64,000 nucleotides of DNA. It comes from Gyrodactylus bullatarudis (Eukaryota; Platyhelminthes; Monogenea; Gyrodactylidea; Gyrodactylidae). The notes under the pieces are model-generated. The model worked only from the letters and a program-made list of their open reading frames with translations. It had not been told where the DNA came from and did not search any database. How positions within the stretch are numbered: position 1 is the first letter of the stretch; every line of letters starts with the position of its first letter. The position numbers and the translations under genes were made by a program. This document shows positions 1 through 11,476 of this stretch, piece by piece. The stretch lies in the NCBI GenBank assembly GCA_012064415.1, contig SSNU01000059.1:1-64000 (forward strand), written 5' to 3'.

Positions 1-679
1 GACTATACGCCTGATCTGAGATCTGTGCCTAGTCAGAAACTGGTGAGAGAATTTGAATAGTTTGGCGTTCATCACAGAAAAAATAATTACTGTGCCCTGA
101 TTAAACACAGAGAGAAATAGGCTTTATTATTTCTAAATAGAATAACAGATTAGTCTTTGGGATAACGTGGGAAATACCACACTATTCAGAATGTGAAGAT
201 CTTCTTGCTGCAGAAGATGTACTCTGAGCATAGAGCGAAACTCAAAATGCGAATAAGAGATGGGATATTATTATTATTGTTGGCTGGCTAAGAAAAGCGG
301 ATATGGAGAACAAAACGAAGATATACTTCTTTGCAAGAAAACGCTTAATTTTGGATGAACCAAGAGAAATGTGTCGCGAGTTTCAGCTTGAGTAGTGTAG
401 AAGATATCTCAGGGAATTTCATATGCAGAGCGCAATGGCAACAATCAATGATCCTCTGGGAACACTTATCTGGATGTGCCAATTCCAAGGAGTCAGGAAT
501 CTGGTAAATACCAGAGATTCTACCATTCCACACGATTCTTGTAATATAGTTATTGGGCACTTTCTTTTACTCGTTGATCAGACGATCCATATCATTTCGA
601 TTAAAGACTGTAATACCCCATTTTAGAGGAAACCTTTTGGTCAGGTATGAAAAAGTAAGCTGTTCAATGCATAGTTAAG

Positions 680-1343
680 TGTAAAGTTCTTTTGGGCCAA
701 TCAGAGCATTTATTCGTAACCGGATGGAGGGTGGAGGGGCTAGTTGGGTAGATTTCTGACTGTTGATGTTACACCTTTCTATCTCTTTTTGAAATATGTT
801 TCTATTCCTCTGGACACCTTGGAGATAGTTTTTCGAATCTTCCCTTTTGATTTTTGTTGCTTGGGTTGCGGATTTATCGTTGTTGAGTCAATATGCTCTA
901 TTGTATAGAAGACCTGGAAACAATATTACTACTCTTGCCTAAATTTTATGCATCAATATCATAATCGGTGAAAACTAGACGAGTTCAAAGTTGATATGAT
1001 CGGGATTTTCGTTTTCGAATGAAAATCGATAAAATTCCTTTTTAATCTGACTTTAATTATGGACCCCTGTTTTTTCTTACCGATGACGTCATATCATGTA
1101 AGCTTTGCCATGTTGGGAGACCCCCGTTCTTATTCTAATAATGAAGGATGTTGAATAGTTATAATGTTAGCAGATCCCTATCTTCACACCAACCTTTTTA
1201 ACCTCAACGTTAAAATGAAATAAAGTTTAGTGTATTTCAAAAAGAGATAGAAAGGTGAAACACCAACAGTCTACCCAACTAGCCCCTCCACCCTCCATCC
1301 AGTTACAAATAAATGCTCTGATTGGCCCAAACGAACTTTACAC
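680..1343. mobile_element. MITE-like element with ~115-bp terminal inverted repeats
   Basis: The segment at about 680-796 reappears as its reverse complement at about 1233-1343. Shared pieces include a motif near ggatggagggtggagggg and the phrase gggccaatcagagcattt. The ~435-bp interior has no ORF. The structure fits a non-autonomous DNA transposon (MITE). I see no clear target-site duplication and no matching autonomous element in this window, so the superfamily is unknown. The 680 bases before it show no gene. Confidence 0.7.
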
Positions 1344-1396
1344 ATATCATTGAATAATAATATTATGTATAAATAAACATGTCGGTGTAGGATCTG

Positions 1397-3260
1397 ATGA
1401 GAACCGACGAAAATAAAGAGCTCATATTCACCCAGAATCTATTTTCGTTTTCTACCTACATAATGCAAGACATTAGTCAGCAAAATGATAATATTACTAC
1501 TGATATAGCTCTAACTGATTTAATTGATGATCATTTACCACTAGACGAAAACATCATATTCCTAGGTGATTTAAATATGCCTCATGAAAACTGGGAAACC
1601 CCTAACTCAAGCCTTGGGAATCTTTTACAGTCATATAATCTCAAACAAATGGTAAACACTCCTACAAGAGGAAATAATATACTAGACTGTATTTTCATCA
1701 ATCCTGGAGTTTACTTTTGCTACATAGATACCCAAGAAATTTATAAAAACAAAGATCACCTGGGAATATTCTGCATACTAAATATAAATGGCGTTGATGA
1801 ACAGATGAGCCAAACCGCAGCACAATCTCTATTTGACTTCAGAGACTATAATATATTCAAATTAATAACGAAAATACCTCCCAATTTTCCAAATCTTAGC
1901 AATCAGTCTTTCATAAGTAACTTGTATAATTTATTTTAAAAATCTTTTGATGAAAACACAATACCAGAAGAATTTCTGATTGCTAAAGTAATTGCCCTAC
2001 CAAAAAAAGGATCTCAAGACTTCAGACCTATCTCTCTGCAATCAACATTCATGAGAATAATTGATTCATTTCTATACCAAAGAATTTGATTCTTAGTCAA
2101 CATAACAACAATAGACTCAAATCAACATGGAATCTGCAAAGGAAAATCTTGTGAATTCAACCTATACCAATTCCTCAGCTATGTCTCGTTCCTCAAAAGC
2201 AAAAAAAAGAAGATAATTGTAATATATATTGATCTAAGCAAGGCGTTTGATAAAGTATGCTTTGATAATATTTTAGAATCTTGTCACAAACATGGCATAT
2301 GCTCAAAACTTCTAAAGTATCTTGAAAATTACCTGACGAATAGAAAACATTTTGTAGAATGCAATGGTATGAAATCAGAACTAAAATCTCTAACTTCGGG
2401 TGTTCCACAAGGATCAAGAGTTGGTCCTCTACTATTCAATATTCTATTTGCTGAAATCCAAACTGAAAATTTCAAAATCTTCAAGTATGCAGATGACTTC
2501 AAAATAGTTATCGACTTCAATGAATACTACAAATGTTGCTACAATAAATAATGAACTTGAACTCATATATCTGCGAAGCTCAAACATCTAGGTCTTTCTC
2601 CAAACATAGAAAAGTAATTTTTTGAATCAAACATCTTTGATCTAAACATTTTTATTGGGCAAACAAATATCCTTCCAAAAGAGCTTGTAAAAGACCTAGG
2701 TGTGGTATATAATTGGATGTTTGAATTCACACAACATTACAAGGAGATCATAAAAATGTTCATTGGCAGATTAATCCATATTCACATATGTGTTAAAACC
2801 GACTCAATGAAGGTCCTTCCATATAGAATATATGGTAGACCGACAATAGAATATTGCTCAGTGGTATGGAATCCAGAAGGAGAAAATTGGTCTAAAAAGA
2901 TGAATACAGCATTCAAGAAATTAAGGAGAAGGCTTTCTCCTTTTTGTCCAAGACGAATTGGGTTTATCGAGAGATAACTTAAGATTAAGACGAGAACTCA
3001 AAAGCATATGTCTGATCAAATCATCGCCAATATTATATAACACAAACCGCTCAGGACTGAGATCAAATACTCCTGAATTCGGACAGCTAAACTTGCCATT
3101 TTTAATAAATGTAAAAATATTTTCAAAAAATTAAACAGAACAATTAAAAATATGAGATTAAATGAATTTAAAAAAGAACTTAAAAATAAGATTTATAATG
3201 AAGAATAATATTGTAAAAAATTCACTTAACACATGTATTGTTAATAAATTATTATTATTA
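1397..3260 (+). pseudogene. Degenerate non-LTR retrotransposon (LINE), endonuclease plus reverse transcriptase
   Basis: An ORF at 1397-1939 carries the C-terminal half of an apurinic-type endonuclease, with the phrase FLGDLNMPHENW. After a stop, reverse-transcriptase blocks follow in shifting frames: DFRPISLQS near 2020, IYIDLSKAFDKV near 2225, SGVPQGSRVGPLLFN near 2395 and the catalytic KYADDFKIV near 2485. A further ORF at 2702-2977 matches the post-RT region. It ends in an ATT-rich microsatellite near 3240-3260, as LINE tails often do. Frameshifts and stops make it inactive. The clade (CR1/Jockey-like or similar) is not determined. Confidence 0.88.
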
Positions 3261-3347
3261 TTAAGTCACTTGTATATTGAATGAGCATAGACCGTATATG
3301 CTAACAGGCATATAACGATAAAGGGCAGAGAGGAAAAATATTTTCGT

Positions 3348-3371
3348 TACACTTTCAACGTTGAAAGTGTA
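3348..3371. repeat. 24-bp perfect palindrome
   Basis: The sequence tacactttcaac is followed directly by its exact reverse complement. Two further half-sites (attacactttcat and gttacacttta) follow within 50 bases. Function unknown; it may be a transposon end or a regulatory inverted repeat. Confidence 0.7.
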
Positions 3372-3399
3372 GTTAATTACACTTTCATCATTCGTTACA

Positions 3400-4710
3400 C
3401 TTTAGGCACAACATATATATTTCTAGAAGTAATGAGTTAAACAAGTATATTAAATCACAATTTAACTATTTCTTTTGAAATTTTGAGACTTTACTAACTT
3501 GTTCATATTCTATATTTGTCTAGATCACTTAAAGCCTGTTAATCCATATCAGAAAATATGTCTCCTTTTTAGATAAAAAAATAAAATCTCAAGTCTAAGC
3601 TCACCTGTTGGGTCTAATTCATCACAGCAGGAAGTTAATCAATAATGATCCCTGATCACATAATTACTCTTTTGAATTTCAACAAAAGATTTTACCGAAT
3701 AAATATTGTATTCTAAGCTAGAAAATAGCTAGAAAATTAGGGTTTGTGTAAATTGAGATTTCTTTTTCAACATTCTCGCTTATCTTTGCAGCAGGTGAAT
3801 CTTTGTTTGCTTTTGATGCCTAATTGGTTTGCTAGGATTTTTTGTTTACAAAGGTTGGGCTGGAGTTTTTAGACAAAAAACCTGGAGTTTGTTTATGAAG
3901 TGGGCTTCGGCGTGTGTGAGGACTTGTTTTGATACTTCTGTGGGCTTCGGATTGGCTTGGTAGATGATGCTAATGTTGCTCACATTAGCAATGTGATTTG
4001 TCGCTATTAGATGAGCTTTTGTTGCCATTTAAATGTTCTTCGATTCTGACTGAGGGGTCTAACGGTTTAGCCAATGTATGTGGATTCGCATCTGTATTTG
4101 AACATTTAAATAACTCCTTTCATATCTAACCATGGTGTTGGATTTAACTTCCTGTTTTTGAGAAGGACTCCTAACTGGATTTTAGGGAGCATCCTTTTTG
4201 TTAGTTGGAAGAGCTTATTGTTGAGTATTTTTTAGTTTGTCAATGTCTATAGAATATGTAGTCTAATTTCTGCTTAGTAGCCGAGAAGATCTTATAGTGA
4301 TTTCTATGAACTGTATTTGACTAATTTCGCTATGTTCGAATAAATGATTTTTCTCAAAATTGATCTGATTATAGTTACGTTTCTTTAAACTAATACTAAT
4401 TCTGAAAATATAAATTGGTATATTATACTGTTTTTGAATAATAAAAAGTATTGATACTGCAATGGAAATTTAAAAAAATATGATACTTTATATATATTAT
4501 TCGTGAAAATAAAAAATTGATACTAAGATGGTGAATTAGAATTCAATTTTTAATCTATTTATAATTCGCTAAATTAAAGCTTTTATTTCTTTAAAATATC
4601 AGGCATCTTCTTTTTTCTGCCACCAAATCGATAATCATGTTATCTTTAAAATTTTAAGAATTTTTATAATACATGGTTTTAAATTATGCTAAAAAAGTAA
4701 ACCGAGTCGA
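3400..4710. other. No gene seen
   Basis: AT-rich sequence with only short ORFs lacking recognisable domains. No tRNA, repeat or transposon signature was noticed. Confidence 0.5.
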
Positions 4711-4714
4711 AAAT

Positions 4715-5500
4715 AACACGGAAATTTCATTGAGACCTATTTTAGATATGAGTCAAGCAGCAAACAACAAATTAGCAAAATAGTTTGTAGATATCCTCCA
4801 ACCAATTAAGAATGCAATATGAAGTCATTCTCTTTCAGACACATTTTCATTTGTAGAAAAAATCCAAGGAATCAATATTAATGAACAAATTATGTTATCC
4901 TATGATGTTGAATCTTTATTCACTAATGTATCACTAGAAGAAACTGTAAACTTCATTGGAGATTATGTCAAAAAGAGAAGAAGTAATTTCAAACTACCCG
5001 CAAACTGGATCAAAAACTGATAAACCTATGTTGAAAAAATGTTGTCTTCAGTTTTAATGACCAGATGTATGTTCAGGAAGACGAAGTAGCTATGGGATCA
5101 TCCCTTGGACCGTTACTAGCAGACCTATTTCCGGCAATTTTCAACCCTCAAACCAACAATCGATAAGTTTAACCATTATTATCGCTTTATCGATGACACC
5201 TTCATAGTCATAAATAATCAAAATTGTGATTTATTAACAGAATTTAACCAGGCACACAGTGAGATTAAATTCACAGTCGAGAAAGAAAACGACAACAGTA
5301 CCATCATTCCTGGATGTGAAAGATGGATCCATAACCAGAGGTATCCACAGGAAGAACACATTCACCGGGAAGTTGCTCAATTTTTAATTCTTTTGTACCA
5401 ATTAAGGTGAGACGAGGGCTAATAACAGCACTTGCCAAAAGGACCCGTAGAATCGTTTTAGAATCAGCATGCGAAAGCGAATTAGGAAATTGATCAATGA
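4715..5500 (+). pseudogene. Penelope-like element relic, reverse transcriptase core
   Basis: Translations in several frames give RPILDMSQAANNKLAK, SLSDTFSFVEKIQ, YDVESLFTNVSLEETVNF and YYRFIDDTFIV. These align well with the RT of the intact PLE at 14.9-17.4 kb, so this is an old copy of the same family. Stops and frameshifts interrupt it, and the GIY-YIG part is missing. It abuts a second PLE family just downstream. Confidence 0.85.
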
Positions 5501-5544
5501 TCGTCTGTCTAAACTCCACATGGCAAAAGTAAAACCAAATCAAA

Positions 5545-7000
5545 AACAAGGCATGTCCAACAAATCATATGTAATTCTTCTCTTACTACTAAATTTGCTT
5601 TAGAAATCGCTATTGAAAAATGCGATACTTTTTTAACTACTATTTCCTCTATTGACTGTTTTATCTCTAATATTCTCTTTAAATTTAAAAAATCCCTTAG
5701 CACTAATGTGTTTAAGGCTCTTATTTATAAACTTGAAGGTTCCAAAAGAATTTTCAAAAACTCTATTATCTCCAAAAATCGAAAATTTAATTGATTTTCC
5801 TCTAACTCTAATCTTTATTTTACAAAAAACTCTTATACTAACAAAATTATTCAAAATTTTAAGTCAAGATTGAATAATCTTGATGTTCTATAGAAGAAGT
5901 TTTTTCCTTTTTTGAAATTGAAATTAATAATCTTGACTTAGACCCTATTTTGGTTAAATTTTTGTTAGATGGTTTTAAAATTTGTTTGAAAAATAAAATT
6001 TTTAAATTTAATAATAAATTGTTCAAACAAAAAATGGTCTGGCTATGGGTAATCCCCTCTCACCATTCTTTGCTAATTTTTACATGTCTTTAGTGGATAA
6101 ATTTATTAATAACTCCCTTAATACTATTTTACTGACTAGATATTTAGATGACTACCTTATCATTACAGATAAGAGTAAGAATGATATCATCAATATTATT
6201 TTCTTACTAAGATTTAAGTTCCCTAAACTAAAATTTACGTTTGAGGAGGGTATTAATGATAACATAAAACATCTAGATTTAAGTTTAACTGTGAAGGATT
6301 ACAAAATCTCTAAATCCATATATAGAAAACCTTGTAATAAAAATATACTGTTGAATTTCAAAAGTAACACACCTATTCTGTACAAAGAAAATGTAGTTCG
6401 TGGTGAAATCTTGAGAACATTACGTCTCACAGATAAAGATCATTGGGATGTGGAACTTAGAAATTTAACAGTTATTTTAAATAAAAATAGTTATCCTACA
6501 AAAATGATCGATAGAATTAAGGAAGAGGTTTTTAATAAATTTTATTCACCTAAAATCATTAAAAATCAAAATTTAGACATCAAAAAAATCATTGTTTTAG
6601 AACATAGCCCACTTAATATTTTGTTATCTAAAATTTATAAAAAATATAATTTTAAGGTTGTTTTTAAAAATAATATAAGTCTTGTTGATAAAATTTCCAA
6701 AAATGAAAATAACATTTTTGAGGGCTGTGGTATTTATAAATTGAAGTGTAGCTGTGATAAAAGTTATATTGGTCAAACTGGTAGGAATTTTAGAACAAGA
6801 ATCAAAGAACATAAAAACAGTATTTTGAGAAATGATAATAAGTCACATGTTTTTCAACATGTCTTAAACAATAATGGGCATAAAATAAATTTTGAGGAGG
6901 TTAAAATTCTTAGTGTGCAGAAAAACTTTAGAAAGAGGTTAATTCATGAAGCTCTAGAAATAGGCAATTAGATACTTTTAATGGAAATGTTGGTGAAGTG
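5545..7000 (+). mobile_element. Second Penelope-like element family, 5' part degraded
   Basis: Upstream of the open ORF at 6045 the frame is broken, but translations such as IFKFNNKLFKQK followed by GLAMGNPLSP show the normal lead into the RT active site. The part from 6045 onward is open (see the CDS). This family differs from the 14.9-kb PLE: it has Y-L-DD rather than Y-V-DD and a different spacer before the endonuclease. It resembles the Poseidon/Neptune style of PLE, but that assignment is a guess. Confidence 0.85.
6045..6971 (+). CDS. PLE reverse transcriptase C-terminal half plus GIY-YIG endonuclease (partial)
   Basis: This 308-residue open frame encodes the later RT motifs and the endonuclease of a Penelope-like retroelement. 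MGNPLSPFFANFYM at the start is RT motif 4, RYLDDYLII near residue 32 is the catalytic motif, and KHLDLSLTV follows. After a lysine-rich connector, residues about 228-300 form a GIY-YIG nuclease: GIYKLKCSCDKSYIGQTGR followed by TRIKEHK. The ATG is probably internal, because the normal N-terminal RT lies upstream in broken frames. The element therefore cannot make a full protein as it stands. Confidence 0.85.
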   Translation: MGNPLSPFFANFYMSLVDKFINNSLNTILLTRYLDDYLIITDKSKNDIINIIFLLRFKFPKLKFTFEEGINDNIKHLDLSLTVKDYKISKSIYRKPCNKNILLNFKSNTPILYKENVVRGEILRTLRLTDKDHWDVELRNLTVILNKNSYPTKMIDRIKEEVFNKFYSPKIIKNQNLDIKKIIVLEHSPLNILLSKIYKKYNFKVVFKNNISLVDKISKNENNIFEGCGIYKLKCSCDKSYIGQTGRNFRTRIKEHKNSILRNDNKSHVFQHVLNNNGHKINFEEVKILSVQKNFRKRLIHEALEIGN

Positions 7001-7207
7001 AACATTGAGCAGTGTTGGATTCAGCTTTTTGGCAAAAGAAGGAAGTTGAATCAAATCTAATGAAAAAATTATAACTCTTTTCTGTCCTGATTATCTATAC
7101 TTTATTATCATAGGTCAGCCTCTTGTATTATTCTATTCTCTCATCTGATTGGACAAAAATGATAGGTATGAGATCATGAAAGTATATAAATAGTTATTTG
7201 TTTTTTG

Positions 7208-7262
7208 ACAAACTTGTCGTACCACTGAAGAAGGCGTGAGAAGACAATCACCGTCGAAACGT
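7208..7262 (+). repeat. PLE-type terminal motif CACTGAAGAAGG...GTCGAAACG
   Basis: A CACTGAAGAAGGCGTGAGA stretch is followed by a short spacer and GTCGAAACGTTTGG. The order CUGANGA, stem, GAAAC resembles a hammerhead-ribozyme core. A related form occurs at 55518-55595, and a decayed one at 38970-39015 on the minus strand. It lies about 240 bases after the PLE ORF, so it is probably that element's 3' terminal region. Confidence 0.5.
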
Positions 7263-7266
7263 TTGG

Positions 7267-7467
7267 ATGACCATTGCTGAGAATTCTAATATTGAGCTAC
7301 ATCTGCTTTGGAGTCATTGGGATAGGCTTCCCACAGACCGCACAACAGATCAGCATGGAGAGAGATTTCACCAAGAAATAAAATTTCTTGAACAAGGATT
7401 CAAAAAAAACAATGATCTACGTTTGTTATCTGATTATTGCTGGAAAATATGTGTAAAAAAATATTAA
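7267..7467 (+). pseudogene. Fragment of a transposon-type protein (DEHGERFHQ-like)
   Basis: The 66-residue ORF contains TTDQHGERFHQEIKFLEQGF and LSDYCWKI. From memory, a similar phrase (DEHGERFHQ...MEKRY...ADYCW) occurs in many uncharacterised, transposon-associated arthropod proteins. No catalytic domain is visible and the ORF is short, so this is likely the C-terminal scrap of a mobile gene. It is fused right after the PLE terminal motif, which suggests capture or a junction. Confidence 0.45.
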
Positions 7468-7469
7468 AA

Positions 7470-8480
7470 TAACTTATTTCATTAGATAGGTCCGATAAAT
7501 TTAATTCCACGTATTAATGTGCGAAAAAAACTAGCACACACGCACATTTTTATAATAAGAGTATAGGGAAGAGTATTGCACTGCAATTGCAGGACAATAG
7601 TGTACATGAAATGTCAGACAGATGCCTATCATGCAATGCATTATCCCCACATAAAAATGTATAACCCCCTTCCCCCCTAAACTGATGTATTTCTTGTCAT
7701 ATAAAAAAACTTAAAACGGCTATAACTTTTCAAGATATTTAGCTACAGGAAAGAGAATATTTAGAATCGTTACAAAATTTTGAATCGATTGATGGTAAAT
7801 ATGTTGAGAATATTTTAATAGAAAGGGTTCAAAAGGAGGACTTAGAGATAAAATGGCTTGTTATAGAGAGCTGAATATTCTCACAAATTAAACTTTCGTA
7901 TATTCAGATGAGAAATCTAGCTTTCGATTGATACCAAGAACATTATTCTACGACTTTTAGAACCTGAGAAAATAAAAATAATGTCAAAGTAAGTTGTAAA
8001 AACTTTCTGTTGCCATGGGAGCACAAAACTAAATATTTTTTTAAATAAATAGCACCATTGAAATCAGCGCAAAATTCTGAACAAAATATGTGAAAATCAA
8101 CCTGGTAAAAAATTTTGTATCAACTAGTGTTATAGCACCTGAAATGTACAGAACAATTTTATCTTTAATCAATGTGTTCATTTCGTAACATCACTTCAAG
8201 TTCTTTGTTGACTGTCTTCAAATATCTTTGACTGATGATCCTTGATCTTCGTTCTGGTCCTCAAGTATTTTGTTCGGCCTGCGATCATTTTGTTCATCGT
8301 TTCATCGTATCTGTCTTTTCTTGGAAGAACCATTCCTGTTTCTTTATCTTCTTATTTCATTAAATATACCTATGACATCGGTAACTCAGCTCAAAACCAA
8401 CGATAAAGAACATCTTAACCAATGAAAGAAATTATTTATAAAAGCTAGATAGAAACACTGGTTTAATAAAAGATGTCAAA
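7470..8480. other. No gene seen
   Basis: AT-rich sequence without convincing ORFs, repeats or RNA genes. Confidence 0.45.
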
Positions 8481-8495
8481 TAAAAATCAGCTTAC

Positions 8496-10066
8496 TATAT
8501 GACGATGTAAAAAAATTCATAACAGAATCAAGGGCTTTATTAGAAATAATCTGCACTTTGATTTCTTTTCCTCTATAAAATGCATAGTTTATATCAATCA
8601 AAAAATCTTTCAAATATTCAATTCGTGATTGTTTAACGTCCAACGAACAAATTTTTGTCTCCGTTCTTAGAAATTCCGCCTTGTATTGACTGACTTTGAC
8701 TGTTTCGAAGAAATAAGTTTCTTTAACTACTTCATCGTCCATGTTTTTCAAGAACATGATTAGTTTCATGTATGCTATGAATTTAAATTTCAATATATAA
8801 TAAAGAATGAATCATAAGTTTTCTCATAAAATAAATACCATCTAATAATAATTATTATAATGGTATTCAAAGATATGTGTATCTTTTTTTGTATAGATAG
8901 AATCTTAAAGACCGTTTTCAAAAGTTGAAAAAAGAGCTTATGATGAATTAAAAATCTATTCGAATATCACTTCTCAAAATATCGAATTTTAAACCTGAAG
9001 ATAAAGCCTGACGGACTTGAAAGTAGTCTCACTGTTGAACAATAAATTTGATGAAACTAGACGTTTTAGTTGATCATTTTTTCTTAAAGATGAATTCGTT
9101 TCAATATTAAATTAACCATGGAAAAGAGCATAATAAGAGTTTATGTTTCTAATGTATTTTATTACGAATCAAAGCAGGAGCATGTTTTTTATTCGAATCC
9201 ATAATAAAAAAACTTGTCAATTTCGTCTACAAAAGGAAGAGAATTTAAATCTTTCACGGCGGCCATTGGCTTTCTGAAATTTTAATAGACATCGTTCCTT
9301 ATGATTGTAACCATAGCTTCCATTGTAAGTTGTGACAGATTTAGAAAAATTCGCTTGTCAGCATTTCAAAAAAAGATTAAAAAATTGACAGACAAAAAAT
9401 TATTACTTAAGGTGCAAAGGTTGATCTCAAATTTAATTAGTTGATTTTTTACAAATTTTCACGAAAGTAAAATATTACCGATTTGTCAAGCTACAACTTT
9501 ACACTTTATTTGGATTATAGTGAATAATATTGCTTACCCAGTGCGTTTATATGTTTAGATGTATTTTGAGCTGATGAACTTATGGTCAAAGTATGACATC
9601 CATTAACATTTCGTAAAATAATATTATTTTCACCTATTTTCTCCATACTGAAGTATGTACATCTTAATATCAAAACATTTTTGTCCGAAAATGTTGCCTC
9701 ATTTTTGGTTACAGTAATCTTATCGAAATAAGATGCAGTGATTCGTCTGTCCTCAAAGATAAGATAGCTTTCTGGACCATTATATTCCACTTTAAATTAA
9801 AAAAAACTTTAATTGAATAGGCAGAAATTTGAAATTGATTTATATGACACTTTTATTGAAGATTTAATCATCGGCATATTAATATTCTCTCACTCATATC
9901 TTGTATGATCTTTTCGTAAAAAGCTTCAACTTGTAATCCCTCAAGTTCAATTAGATAGTTTTCATTTTGATAAGCAACTTTGGAAACTTTCAGAACATCC
10001 AAGATATAAGTGAATGTTGATTTAGAAAAACAGATTTCGAGAACTTTTTTTGAAGTTATGTTAAAA
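8496..10066 (-). CDS. Unrecognised multi-exon gene, internal part (three in-frame exons)
   Basis: Three stretches on the minus strand are open and bounded by GT-AG sites whose phases agree: 10066-9894, 9789-9538 and 8774-8496. Introns are 104 and 763 nt, and the donors are GTGAGA, GTAAGC and GTAAGC. Junction codons join as ATG (Met) and GCA (Ala) without stops. The last two exons are both phase 1-1 and encode about 84 and 93 residues. Each has alternating hydrophobic, beta-like stretches (for example YLIFEDRRITASYFDKITVT and FFETVKVSQYKAEF), so they may be copies of one small domain. I do not recognise the family. The N- and C-terminal exons were not found; a 51-nt intron and short terminal exon after 8495 are possible. 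Confidence 0.55.
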
Positions 10067-10417
10067 CTATAAAATAAAACACTTATTCTATGAAAGCTTT
10101 TGATTGTATGTTTTACTGGCCTGCATTTTCCCTTTATTAGAGTTAAGTTGAATAACTCTTAAATGAAACTATTAATACATACTCATTTCAAGTTTATCGA
10201 AAATAAAATATAATGATATATAAAATTAATTTTGTCAATGATCATGCGTAATTTTTACGAGATTGGTTAAATTGTAAAATTTTTACTTTATTTTTCATAA
10301 AGACTTTCAGTTCGTTTCAATTTTATATTCTACACAAACTCTACACTGTTTAAAATTCAATAAAATAAATAATACTTAATCAGCATTACTATGAAGTCTT
10401 ACGGTATCGACTTTAAC

Positions 10418-10517
10418 AACGACGATAATTCTCAGACGCATATTTAATTTTTGTCAGCACAGCGAACATGCTATAGATTTTCGCGTCTATTGGTAGAAGA
10501 ACTGAGGTTGAGTTTTC
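10418..10517 (-). pseudogene. Tigger/jerky-type transposase fragment
   Basis: The minus-strand translation NSTSVLLPIDAKIYSMF matches the block around the third catalytic Asp of pogo/Tigger transposases (typically NSTSxLQPxD). The glutamine is changed to leucine. It is preceded by a good acceptor (ctatcttccag), like the intron position in other Tigger genes. Only about 100 bases are recognisable. Confidence 0.5.
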
Positions 10518-10519
10518 TG

Positions 10520-11470
10520 GAAGATAGATAATCTGAGAAAGTAAAGTATAAAGAAAATTTTAATGTTTCGATTGTTACCTTTATACAGGTGAAGTACCCG
10601 TTTTCTATCCCAATCTGCCCAAATAGTATTTTACATCTCGGTTATATACCTAAAATAAGAAAGTTTCGAAAATCTTCGTTTTGAACTATAAAATTAGTAC
10701 CATTCATTGCAGAATTCAAAGTTTAGCCTTCTCCTAGAATTTCATACTGAAATATTATTCCGGGTTAAAACTAGATTGGAATTGTATGCGTCTAAATTAC
10801 AGTTGTATCAGAAAGTAAAGTCCTATCAAAAATATAGAGTCTGAAAATAACACAATAACTTTTTCAAAAGACACAATAAATGTACAGTTTTTTCGGTATT
10901 TGGAAGATTAATAAATTTTCCGCAAGTGGTTTATTATTAGAGTACCTTCATTTGCATCAATAACGTTTTATTTAATTTAGAAAGACGGAGTACAACTTTA
11001 CAAAATTGCAAATTACAATTGCATTTTTTAAAATCGTAGTAACCAAATTATGGTTTCGTTATTCGAAGTATATTATTAAGCTGTAAATAAATAGATAAAA
11101 ATTTCTTCTAAAAATTACATTTCTGTTAATTTTTTCACCTGAAAACATAATTTCCAGTATAATATATTTGAATTGGTATTTTTTCTATTATCGTGGTATT
11201 CTAGCCAATAGGATTCAAGGTCATTTCAAGGTCACACAGACTGTGCGGTTATTCCTATCAATCCTTTATTTATCAACAGATTTTACATATTTATGGTTTT
11301 TATAAAAAATATGCTCTAATATTTAATTTTCTTCTTGGATTACCTAATAACTAATATTGAAAAGGATTTGACACCTAGTGATAACATTATGTAATTAATT
11401 ATTAATATCTCTTTAAAGAAAGTAAAAGTTTATTGAACATCTGTGTACATTAATATATAATAATAATTAA
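10520..11470. other. No gene seen
   Basis: AT-rich sequence without a recognisable gene or repeat. Confidence 0.4.
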
Positions 11471-11476
11471 TAATCT

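Noticed and set aside
10418..10517. A fourth exon of the unknown minus-strand gene at 8.5-10 kb
   Set aside because: The translation NSTSVLLPID matches the Tigger catalytic block, so it is better explained as a transposon relic.
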